Source: UBA4655 sp964585575 (GTDB lineage: Bacteria > Planctomycetota > Planctomycetia > Pirellulales > UBA1268). Taken from it: a stretch of 52,323 nucleotides of DNA. This document shows positions 45,533-52,323 of this stretch, piece by piece. A model generated the notes under the pieces. That model was not told the origin of the DNA. It worked only from the letters and a program-made list of their open reading frames with translations, and did not search any database. A program made the position numbers and the translations under genes. The stretch's first letter is position 1. Every line of letters starts with the position of its first letter. The stretch spans positions 1 to 52,323 of the forward strand of contig CAZPEM010000004.1 in the NCBI GenBank assembly GCA_964585575.1, in the 5' to 3' direction.

Positions 45533-45727
45533 TCAGACACCCGTGAGCTTCGTGCGGCGGGTGCGGCGCTCGGCCCGGAGACGGGCGCGTCGGCGGGTCT
45601 CGCTCGGCTTCTCGAAAAACTCCCGGCGGCGCATCTCTTTTTTGATGCCGCTCCGCTCGACGAGTTTCCGAAACCTCCGCACCGCCTCCTGGATGCTTTC
45701 CCGTTCTCTGACCGTCAGTTTGACCAT
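45533..45727 (-). CDS. rpsU: 30S ribosomal protein S21
   Basis: 64 residues, the usual size, very basic. Starts MVKLTVRERESIQEAVRRFRKLVERSGIKKEMRRREFFEKPSETRRRA, matching the family along its length; it helps anti-Shine-Dalgarno accessibility on the 30S subunit. The ATG at 45727 begins the conserved sequence; an upstream GTG in frame (45889) would add 54 unrelated residues. About 230 nt separate it from typA, and an AT-richer stretch just upstream may hold the promoter. Confidence 0.95.
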   Translation of the reverse strand: MVKLTVRERESIQEAVRRFRKLVERSGIKKEMRRREFFEKPSETRRRARLRAERRTRRTKLTGV

Positions 45728-45961
45728 AAGTGCCGCTTGCTGGAAATGCGAAAAACAATGGTTTCGACAGCTGGGCAAAATACCCCCCGAGCGGTGTTTC
45801 GTCCAGCCCACCCTGGCGGATGCCGGACGATGCGGGAAGCAAGTCGCGGGAAATCGGGCCATTTGGGAGGGTTCGCAACCGGCCGTCAACGCGAGCGGCT
45901 CACGTCGGGCGGGTCGTTCGCGGCGCCGCTCGATTCCCGTCGGGCCGTTTCGCGGCTTCTG

Positions 45962-47818
45962 TCAGGCGTCGGCCTTCTTGCGGCTTTCCCGCTTCCGGTC
46001 GTGCTCGGAAAGCAGGATCTTCCGGAGCCGGACGACGTCGGGCGTGACCTCAACGAGCTCGTCGTCCTCGATGTACTCGAGCGCCTCCTCGAGCGACATC
46101 CGCCGCGGCGGCTTGAGAAGGATGTTGCGGTCGCTGCCGCTCGCCCGCATGTTCGTGAGTTTCTTTTCCTTCGTGGGGTTCACGATCATGTCGTCGCTGC
46201 GGGCGTTCTCGCCGACGATCATCCCCTCGTAGACCTCGTCGCCGGGGCCGATGAACAGCTCCGACCGCTCCTGGAGGCCGTCGAGCCCGAAGGCGACCGC
46301 CTTGCCCGCCACCATCGAGATGAGCACGCCGTTGGCACGGCCGGCCATCTCCCCCTCGACGGGCCGCCAGGCCTCGAACCGATGGTGCATGATCGCGGTG
46401 CCCTGGGTCGCGTTGAGCACCCGGGTCCGCAGGCCGATCAGTCCGCGGGCGGGAATCGAAAAGACGGCATGGGCGAACTCGCCCCGCGAGCCCATGTGGA
46501 CGAGCTGGCCCCGCCGCGATCCCGTCAGCTCCATCACGGGACCGAGCTTCTCGTTCGGCACCTCGACGACGAGCGTCTCGAACGGCTCGAGCACCGTGTC
46601 GCCCTCGCGACGGAGGATCACCCGCGGCTTCCCGACGGAGAGCTCGTAGCCCTCGCGGCGCATCGTCTCGATCAGCACGGAAAGATGCAGCAGGCCGCGG
46701 CCGCTCACGGAGAACTGCTCCGAGCCCTCGATCGACTCCACCCGCAGCGCCACGTTCCGCTCGAGCTCCTTCATGAGCCGGTCGCGGAGGTGCCGCGTCG
46801 TCACGAACTTGCCGCTCTTGCCCGCAAACGGCGAGGTGTTCACACCGAAGACCATCCGCAGCGTCGGCTCGTCCACCGTGAGCCGCTGGAGCGGCCGCGG
46901 GTCGTTGGGATCGCAGATCGTGTCGCCGATCTCGACCCCCTCGATCCCGAAGATGGCGGCGATGTCGCCCGCCGCGGCCTCCTCCGCATCGACCCGGCCG
47001 AGCTTGTCGAACACCTGGAGGCCGACCACCTTCGCCGCCTCGAGCCGTCCGTCGGCGGTCGAGCGGATCACGGGCATGCCCTTGCGGATCGACCCCGACT
47101 CGATCCGGCCGATGGCGATCCGGCCCACGTAGTCGGACCAGTCGAGCGTGGTCACGAGCATCTGCAGCGGGCCATCCTTGGCGACCGGGGGGCCGGGGAT
47201 CACCCCGATCATGAGGTCGAGCAGGGGTTCCATCGTGCCGCTGCGGACCTCGGGGTCCTCCGAGGCGAATCCGTGGCGGGCCGAGGCGTAGACGTAGGGA
47301 AAATCGGCGATCGAGTCCTCGGCGCCGAGCTCCAGGAAGAGGTCGAGAATCTCGTCCACCACCTCGATCGGCCGCGCGTCGGGCCGGTCGATCTTGTTGA
47401 TCACGACCACCGGCTTGAGCCCCGACTCGAGGGCCTTCGAGAGCACGAACCGGGTCTGGGGCATGGGACCCTCGGCCGCGTCGACGAGCACGAGGCAGCC
47501 GTCGGCCATGCGGAGTACCCGCTCCACCTCGCCGCCGAAATCGGCGTGTCCCGGGGTGTCGATGAGGTTGATCTTCACCCCCTTCCACTCGAGCGCGATG
47601 TTCTTCGCGAGAATCGTGATTCCACGCTCCCGCTCGAGGTCGTTGGAGTCGAGGATCCGCTCACCGGAGAGCTGGCTGTCGCGGTACTGGCCGCTCTGCC
47701 GCAGGAGGCAGTCGACGAGCGTCGTCTTGCCGTGGTCGACGTGCGCGATGATCGCGACGTTGCGGATGTCGGAGCGGCGGGAGAGGCCGGGGGCGGGGCG
47801 GACTTGCGTGGCGTTCAT
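45962..47818 (-). CDS. typA: GTP-binding protein TypA/BipA
   Basis: Ribosome-associated translational GTPase involved in stress responses and 50S assembly. 618 residues. G1 GHVDHGKTT, effector region ERERGITILAKN, G3 DTPGHADFGGEVERVL, G4 INKIDRPDARP, and G5 near YASARHG. Downstream are domain II, EF-G-like domains III and V, and the C-terminal BipA-specific domain (GMIVGENARSDDMIVNPTKEKKLTNMRASGSD, then RMSLEEALEYIEDDELVEVTPDVVRLRK). Complete length for the family. Start at the ATG 47818; probably its own transcript. Confidence 0.97.
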   Translation of the reverse strand: MNATQVRPAPGLSRRSDIRNVAIIAHVDHGKTTLVDCLLRQSGQYRDSQLSGERILDSNDLERERGITILAKNIALEWKGVKINLIDTPGHADFGGEVERVLRMADGCLVLVDAAEGPMPQTRFVLSKALESGLKPVVVINKIDRPDARPIEVVDEILDLFLELGAEDSIADFPYVYASARHGFASEDPEVRSGTMEPLLDLMIGVIPGPPVAKDGPLQMLVTTLDWSDYVGRIAIGRIESGSIRKGMPVIRSTADGRLEAAKVVGLQVFDKLGRVDAEEAAAGDIAAIFGIEGVEIGDTICDPNDPRPLQRLTVDEPTLRMVFGVNTSPFAGKSGKFVTTRHLRDRLMKELERNVALRVESIEGSEQFSVSGRGLLHLSVLIETMRREGYELSVGKPRVILRREGDTVLEPFETLVVEVPNEKLGPVMELTGSRRGQLVHMGSRGEFAHAVFSIPARGLIGLRTRVLNATQGTAIMHHRFEAWRPVEGEMAGRANGVLISMVAGKAVAFGLDGLQERSELFIGPGDEVYEGMIVGENARSDDMIVNPTKEKKLTNMRASGSDRNILLKPPRRMSLEEALEYIEDDELVEVTPDVVRLRKILLSEHDRKRESRKKADA

Positions 47819-47830
47819 GCGGGAGCGGCA

Positions 47831-48331
47831 TTATTCCGGTCCGGGTGGCGGATCGTCCAGTCGTGTCGCTGAACCGGCGGCTTCATCGCGGCTTTCCCGC
47901 AGGACGGCGTCGAGCCTGGCGATCAGCCGACGGGCCGTGTCCCCCTCGCGGATCGTCGTCGTCGCCACGCGGACGGCCGGGTTTCGGGATGGATGGACGA
48001 GTGCGGCGGCGAACCGCTCCGCCATCGCCGCGTGCCGCGGCCGAAAGACCACGAGAAACTCGTCGCCACCAAGCCGGCCGACGAGAGCGACTCCCCGGGA
48101 GAGCCTCACGAGCCTCCTCGCCACCTTCAGGATGAGCTCGTCGCCGGCAAGGAAGCCCCGCGACTGGTTGACCGCCTTGAGCCCGACGACGTCCACGAGG
48201 ACGACCTTGTCTCCCCTCGGAACGACGCGGCCACCGATCCGGCGGCCACACCGCCTGTTCAGACTTCTTTCCAGCCGCCCTCTCGAGGGGAGGCTGGTGA
48301 GCGAATCCCGAAGATCGTCATTTCGAGCCAT
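47831..48331 (-). CDS. Minimal GGDEF-domain protein
   Basis: 166 residues from the ATG at 48331; an ATG at 48346 is also possible. It contains only a compact GGDEF module: SLTSLPSRGRLERSL in the position of the usual D(x)LT(x)LxNR opening, VVLVDVVGLKAVNQSRGFLAGDELILKVARRL, and the active-site RLGGDEFLVVF, followed by the final helix. The RxGGDEF loop is intact, so diguanylate cyclase activity is plausible, but no sensory, receiver or membrane segment is present. Located directly downstream of tRNA-Ala on the same strand, with 27 nt between, so it may be read through from the tRNA promoter. Confidence 0.85.
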   Translation of the reverse strand: MARNDDLRDSLTSLPSRGRLERSLNRRCGRRIGGRVVPRGDKVVLVDVVGLKAVNQSRGFLAGDELILKVARRLVRLSRGVALVGRLGGDEFLVVFRPRHAAMAERFAAALVHPSRNPAVRVATTTIREGDTARRLIARLDAVLRESRDEAAGSATRLDDPPPGPE

Positions 48332-48359
48332 GCTGGCAGGGCCCATGCAGTCTGGGCCA

Positions 48360-48433
<74 letters not shown>

Positions 48434-48437
48434 CGAA

Positions 48438-48470
48438 TCTCGCGGGCGGTTTCGTCCGCCACCCGCGAGA
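48438..48470 (-). ncRNA. Hairpin between tRNA-Ile and tRNA-Ala, likely processing signal
   Basis: TCTCGCGGG (48438-48446) pairs perfectly with CCCGCGAGA (48462-48470), with a further CGG/CCG pairing inside. It occupies most of the 46-nt spacer between the two tRNAs. It may guide maturation of a dimeric tRNA precursor or weakly terminate it. Confidence 0.5.
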
Positions 48471-48478
48471 AGCTGGAA

Positions 48479-48552
48479 TGCGCGCGCCAAGATTCGAACT
48501 TGGGACCTCTACCTTATCAGGGTAGCGCTCTAACCAACTGAGCTACGCGCGC
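48479..48552 (-). tRNA. tRNA-Ile (anticodon GAT)
   Basis: Complete cloverleaf on the minus strand. Acceptor GCGCGCG/CGCGCGC, D arm GCTC..GAGC, anticodon stem CTACC/GGTAG with loop CTGATAA (anticodon GAU), T arm with loop TTCGAAT, discriminator A. 74 nt; CCA not encoded. First gene of the Ile-Ala pair. Confidence 0.96.
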
Positions 48553-48700
48553 CCGCGCATGACCGTCCGCCGGCGCGGTCCAGACCGAGCCAACAAGCCT
48601 GAAGTGTAGGCGGGAAACCGCGGATTTCAACAGAGCCGCACGCTCGGTCGAATCTGGCGCTGGCGCATTCGGGGGGGCCGCAGTAAGTTGGTGTGGTGGC

Positions 48701-48723
48701 GGGCCGACCGGAGCGGTCGGCCC
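48701..48723 (+). promoter_or_regulatory. Strong inverted repeat in the leader of the thioredoxin-fold gene
   Basis: GGGCCGACC (48701-48709), loop GGAGC, GGTCGGCCC (48715-48723): a perfect 9-bp stem about 40 nt before the ATG at 48763. Without a T-tract it is more likely a leader structure or operator than a terminator. Confidence 0.4.
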
Positions 48724-48762
48724 GGCGGTTTCTCCAGGCACGATCTCGAAGGGAGTCGAGTG

Positions 48763-50679
48763 ATGCGCGGCGAGCAGGGAGTCGACAGGTTCGGGTTTTC
48801 ATGGATGGGAGTCGCGGCGGTCGCCGTGGCGGCATGCACGTGGCTCGACGTGGCGGTCGCGCAGCCGACGGTGGAATACGCGCTCGGTCTGGCTCCCGTG
48901 CAGAAGGGGGTCGCCTACACGCGGGTGAAGCCCGAGGAAGCCGCGAAGGTCACCCTCAAGATGGAGAAGGACGCCGGCGGATCGGCCTGGGTCGTCCGCG
49001 GCCCGGCTGGTGAAAAGCTGCGATCGTTCGCCGACACCGACGGCGACCGCACCGTCGACCGTTGGAGCTATTTTCGAGACGGCATCGAGATCTACCGCGA
49101 CATCGACTCCAACCGCAATGCCAAGCCCGACCAGTCACGGTGGCTCGGTGGCGACGGAATGCGCTGGGGCATCGACGAGGACGAAAACGGCACGATCGAT
49201 CGTTGGAAGGCGATCTCCGCGGAGGAGGCGACGGCGCAGGTCGTGGAGGCGATCTCGGGTCGCGATGCGGCGGTGTTCCAGATGCTGCTTCCGACGCCGA
49301 AGGATCTCGAACTTGCGGGATTCGCCGGCGAGAGGCTCGATGAGCTGACGAAGCGGGTGGCGAAGGCACGGGACTCGTTTGCGAAGGTCGTCGCAGCGGC
49401 AACGCTGCCCGCGGGCAAGATGTCGTGGAGCAGCATGCTCGCGTCGGGCCAGCCGGGGGTGATGCCGGCGGACGGCGTGGGGCTCGCGAGGGACGTCACG
49501 ATCTACGACACGGTGATGGCGCTCGTCGATGTCGACGGCAAAAGCGGCCAGGTGTACGTGGGGCCGCTCGTGAAGTGCGGCGACTCCTGGCGGCCGCTCG
49601 ACGCGCCGCAGATCCCTGGCTCGAAGGGGGAGATTGCCGACGCCGGCGGCTTCTTCTCTCGTTCGCCGGCTGCCGCCGCCCAGCCCGACGCCGATGCCAC
49701 CAGCGACTCCCTGCGGCCGCTTTTGGCGAGCCTGCGGGAGCTGGAGGAGAAGCTTTCGGCCGCCACCGAACCCAAGGAGCGGGCCGGGCTCGTGGTGAAG
49801 CAGGTGGAGGTTCTGGGGCGGGTCGTGGAGGCCGCGCAGGCCGAGGAGAAGGCTTTCTGGGTAAAGCAGTTGGCCGAGACGCTGTCGGCCGCCGTGCAGG
49901 AAAAGGCCCTGGACGACGGTATCGCGAGGCTCGAAAAGCTCGCCGCGGGGCTGTCGGCGGAGCCGCCGCTCGAGGCGTACGTGCTCTTCCGGCTGGCCTC
50001 GGCGAGGTACGCCTGGAACATGCAGCAGAAGGGGGCCGACGTCGACAAGGTGCAGGCGGCCTGGCTCGAGGAGTTGCGACAGTTCGTGGAGAAGCACCCG
50101 ACCGCCCCCGACGCGGCCGAGGCGCTTCTGCAGATGGGCATCGCCGAGGAGTTCTCCGACCGCGAGAAGGAGGCGATCGAGCGGTACGGTCGGATCGTGA
50201 AGGATTTTCCCGAGTCGAACGCCGGTCGGAAGGCCCGCGGCGCGATCCGCAGGCTCGAGAGCGTGGGGCAGCCGCTGGCCCTCGAGGGCAAGACCACCGA
50301 CGGCAGGCCGCTCTCGATCCGGAGCCTCGAGGGAAGGCCGGTGCTCGTCCATTACTGGGCGACCTGGTGCGAGCCGTGCAAGGTCGACATGGCACGGATC
50401 CGCGAACTCCACGAAAAGTACGGGCCAAAGAGGCTGGCCGTCGTCGGGATCGCGCTCGACGGGGATCGCAAGCAGCTGTCCGGGTACCTCGCGAGCAAGC
50501 CGCTCCCGTGGCCGTGTCTCCATGAAGCGGGCGGGCTGGATGGGCGGCTGGCCGAGGAGTTCGGCGTGCTCACGCTGCCGACCATGATTCTCGTCGGCGC
50601 CGACGGAAAGGTGGTCGATCGAAACGTGTCGATCGCGGACCTGGAGAAAAAAATCGAGGAGGCGCTCGGGGCGAAATAG
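48763..50679 (+). CDS. Exported thioredoxin-fold (TlpA/ResA-like) protein with Asp-rich Ca-binding-like repeats
   Basis: 638 residues from the ATG at 48763 (AAGGGAG upstream). A signal segment (MGVAAVAVAACTWLDVAVAQ) is followed by three Asp-rich repeats resembling calcium-binding loops: DTDGDRTVDRW, DIDSNRNAKPDQSRW and DEDENGTIDRW (about residues 86-150). A long helical middle follows with a TPR-like stretch (residues about 420-490: ARYAWNMQQKG, ALLQMGIAEEFSDREKEAIERYGRIVKDFPES). The C-terminal thioredoxin domain has WATWCEPCK, CxxC at about residue 535, and the cis-Pro in LTLPTMILV. Such TlpA-like domains reduce exported thiols, e.g. in cytochrome c maturation. Membrane-tethered or free periplasmic; exact substrate unknown. 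Confidence 0.88.
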   Translation: MRGEQGVDRFGFSWMGVAAVAVAACTWLDVAVAQPTVEYALGLAPVQKGVAYTRVKPEEAAKVTLKMEKDAGGSAWVVRGPAGEKLRSFADTDGDRTVDRWSYFRDGIEIYRDIDSNRNAKPDQSRWLGGDGMRWGIDEDENGTIDRWKAISAEEATAQVVEAISGRDAAVFQMLLPTPKDLELAGFAGERLDELTKRVAKARDSFAKVVAAATLPAGKMSWSSMLASGQPGVMPADGVGLARDVTIYDTVMALVDVDGKSGQVYVGPLVKCGDSWRPLDAPQIPGSKGEIADAGGFFSRSPAAAAQPDADATSDSLRPLLASLRELEEKLSAATEPKERAGLVVKQVEVLGRVVEAAQAEEKAFWVKQLAETLSAAVQEKALDDGIARLEKLAAGLSAEPPLEAYVLFRLASARYAWNMQQKGADVDKVQAAWLEELRQFVEKHPTAPDAAEALLQMGIAEEFSDREKEAIERYGRIVKDFPESNAGRKARGAIRRLESVGQPLALEGKTTDGRPLSIRSLEGRPVLVHYWATWCEPCKVDMARIRELHEKYGPKRLAVVGIALDGDRKQLSGYLASKPLPWPCLHEAGGLDGRLAEEFGVLTLPTMILVGADGKVVDRNVSIADLEKKIEEALGAK

Positions 50680-50751
50680 GAGGCGTTCGGAGGGCGTCCA
50701 GGGCCGGCAGACTGGCTTTGCGGTGGTCGCCGCGTCCTGTTATCGATCCCG

Positions 50752-51090
50752 ATGTCACCTGGAATCGATCTCGAGCCACCTGTCGGGTCCGCCATGCCTG
50801 CGCTTCTCCCCGTGTTCGCCGCCGTGAATCCCCTGCTCTGCGGTCTGGGGCTCGTTCATGCCACCGCCATCGTCATGGCCTTGGCGACGCGGCTGGTCGA
50901 TGGCACGAGGTATGCCGCGGTAGCCCAGGCTTCGTTCTTCATCCTGCTTGGCGTGGTGGGGATCCTCTGCGGCGCTTCGCTGAGGCTTGGCCCGGGGGCG
51001 AGCGTGTTTTCCGCGACGTCGCTCGCGGTCATGACGCTGGTTGCCGTCGCCGACTTCCGTCGTCCGGGTGATTCGGGCCGAGTCGCCTGA
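50752..51090 (+). CDS. Small membrane protein of unknown function
   Basis: 112 residues, or 98 if the ATG at 50794 is used; neither has a good ribosome binding site. Three hydrophobic segments: AAVNPLLCGLGLVHATAIVMALA, AQASFFILLGVVGILCGASL, and FSATSLAVMTLVAVA. The C-terminus is short and charged. I do not recognise the family. 72 nt after the thioredoxin-fold gene. Confidence 0.55.
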   Translation: MSPGIDLEPPVGSAMPALLPVFAAVNPLLCGLGLVHATAIVMALATRLVDGTRYAAVAQASFFILLGVVGILCGASLRLGPGASVFSATSLAVMTLVAVADFRRPGDSGRVA

Positions 51091-51260
51091 ATTGCCCGCC
51101 TTGCGCCGATTCACGTGGTTCGGTCCAAACGACCCGCGGAATCGAAAAAACTGCCCGCCGGCCGCCCCTTCTGTCGATACAACCGCCAGCGCCGGTGCCG
51201 GCGCGTCAGGAACAGGTTTGAAAACTCATCCGTCGTGCAACGGATCGAAGGGAGCGCTTC

Positions 51261-52323
51261 ATGACCATCAGCAATCGCAGATTGATGGCCGCGTTGTTCG
51301 CCGCGTCGATGTTCGTCCCCAGCGTGGGGCGGGCGGAGGATTTGGCGGCCCGCGTGGCGACGAAACTCAAGGACTCCGGCGCCATGTCCGGCTACCGCGT
51401 GTCGGTGCGGTCCGAGGACAAGACGATCTTTCTGGAAGGATCGGTCGGCACGCCGCAGCAGATTGAGATGGCCGTCATCACGGCCGAAAACACCTCGGGC
51501 GTCGAGCGGGTCGTGAACAGGCTCACGGTGGTCCCCCCGGCCCAGTCTTCGGGCAAGCCCAAGCCGGCGACCGGTTCGGCGTTCGGTCTCTCGCTGCCGT
51601 CGTCGATGATGACGCTCTTCAGTGCGCCCGTGACGGAGGACAAGCCGGCGGACCCGCGGGTGCAGCTCGCGCAGGCGACCGAGACCGACTCGACGGGCAC
51701 CGACGCCGAAGCGAGGCCGGAGCCGGCGGTCAAGCCCGCGCAGCCCGCGAGAAAGGCTCCCGCTCAGGTCGTCCAGGCCCGGAAGCCCCGGCCGCTCGGA
51801 ACGCCCGTGGCTCGGCCGATGGCCCAGCAGCCCATGAAGCGGCAGGGAAGGAACCCGATTGCCCGAACGAGCGGCATGGCGCCCCAAGGCGAGCCGATGA
51901 TCGTCAGCGACGTCGTGGTGGGGGAGCCATCGCCGATGCCGCACGGCGGTGCGGTGGGCGACGGGCAGATCGTGCCCGGCTCGGAGCGGATCATCGGCGA
52001 CTCGGGTGCCCGCGGCTATGCCGGGCCCCCTGGCGGCGGCTATGCCGGTGCCCCTGGCGGCGGCTATGCCGGCGGTCGCATGGGACGGCCGCTGCCAATG
52101 GGGGCTGGCGGTGCCGGCATGCCGGTGGCGTCGGTGCGTGGCGAGGGGCCCAACATGCCCAACTACGCCTGGCCCAGCTACGCCGCTTCGCCGAACTACG
52201 CCGCCCTCCAGTACCCCACGCAGTACTCCCCGACTGCCTGGCCCTACATCGGACCGTTCTATCCCTATCCGCAGGTGCCGCTCGGCTGGCGGCGGGTGTC
52301 GCTCGAGTGGGATGACGGCTGGT
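51261..52323 (+). CDS. Exported BON-domain protein with planctomycete Tyr/Pro-rich tail (3' end outside window)
   Basis: Open to the window end; at least 354 residues. The ATG at 51261 has AAGGGAG upstream. Signal peptide MTISNRRLMAALFAASMFVPSVGRA, then a BON domain (DLAARVATKLKDSGAMSGYRVSVRSEDKTIFLEGSVGTPQQIEMAVITAENTSGVERVVNRLTVV). A long Pro/Ala/Gln-rich linker follows, then a Gly/Tyr repeat from a 24-nt unit near 52014-52078 (GGGYAGAP-like). The last visible part has PNYAWPSYAASPNYAAL, YPTQYSPTAWPYIGPFYPYP and PLGWRRVSLEWDDGW, a motif block I associate with planctomycete cell-surface proteins. Probably a periplasmic or surface protein; function unknown. Confidence 0.85.
   Translation, partial: MTISNRRLMAALFAASMFVPSVGRAEDLAARVATKLKDSGAMSGYRVSVRSEDKTIFLEGSVGTPQQIEMAVITAENTSGVERVVNRLTVVPPAQSSGKPKPATGSAFGLSLPSSMMTLFSAPVTEDKPADPRVQLAQATETDSTGTDAEARPEPAVKPAQPARKAPAQVVQARKPRPLGTPVARPMAQQPMKRQGRNPIARTSGMAPQGEPMIVSDVVVGEPSPMPHGGAVGDGQIVPGSERIIGDSGARGYAGPPGGGYAGAPGGGYAGGRMGRPLPMGAGGAGMPVASVRGEGPNMPNYAWPSYAASPNYAALQYPTQYSPTAWPYIGPFYPYPQVPLGWRRVSLEWDDGW
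52014..52078 (+). repeat. 24-nt coding repeat (Gly/Tyr/Ala) in the BON protein
   Basis: Three successive units of GGCTATGCCGG followed by a CCCCTGGCGGC-type half, the last unit diverging after 11 nt. In frame, eight codons per unit (GYAGxPGG). Confidence 0.8.

Overview
The window is a high-GC, gene-dense piece of a planctomycete chromosome, most likely from the order Pirellulales. The assignment rests on four lineage markers. There is a cytochrome-type PSCyt1/DUF1549/DUF1553 protein paired with a Tat-exported DUF1501 protein (positions 2997-7307). There is an exported BON-domain protein ending in the Tyr/Pro-rich tail typical of planctomycetes (51261-end). There is a short conserved planctomycete-type protein (35659-35931). 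Finally, a tRNA-Ile/tRNA-Ala pair lies outside any rRNA operon, which fits the unlinked rRNA genes known in this phylum. Almost everything is core metabolism or information processing. I see no prophage, transposase, CRISPR array or rRNA gene.

Layout: 1-1463 is the 3' part of the error-prone polymerase gene dnaE2. It converges on a minus-strand run (7307 to 1560) of the cytochrome protein, DUF1501, a short AbiEi-like protein and purC. A DUF3293 gene follows (minus). A long plus-strand stretch runs from aroC through an unknown membrane-anchored protein, a fatty acid desaturase, rpsO-pnp, an NtrBC-like two-component pair, mutL, aroDE, aroK, a prepilin peptidase, an OmpA-like lipoprotein, hisH, hisA and cysE. 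It meets the complete minus-strand F1Fo ATP synthase operon (33957 to 25817; order atpZ-I-B-E-F-H-A-G-D-C) at a hairpin set between the two stop codons. A corA gene diverges from the atp operon. It is followed by tRNA-Gln, two small genes, a bidirectional terminator, uvrB with an overlapping comEA-like gene, nadC, a 1745-residue pseudokinase/ATPase/histidine kinase, rpsU, typA, a minimal GGDEF protein, tRNA-Ala and tRNA-Ile, a thioredoxin-fold exported protein, a small membrane protein and the truncated BON protein.

Functional themes: three shikimate-pathway steps plus chorismate synthase (aroDE, aroK, aroC); DNA repair and mutagenesis (dnaE2, mutL, uvrB); energy conversion (whole ATP synthase); translation and RNA turnover (rpsO-pnp, rpsU, typA, three tRNAs); histidine and cysteine synthesis (hisH, hisA, cysE); and envelope or export functions.

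The most unusual signals are these. Two unrelated short tandem repeats have the same geometry (24-nt identical core, 27-nt period), one inside dnaE2 and one starting at the corA stop. Further tandem duplications occur in dnaE2 and in the histidine kinase. The ATP synthase has His-rich insertions in subunits a and b and a signal-peptide-bearing, glycine-poor c subunit. The giant kinase has lost its catalytic residues. Structured leaders precede rpsO and pnp. I did not find a wholly new multi-gene system; the nearest candidates are listed as findings.
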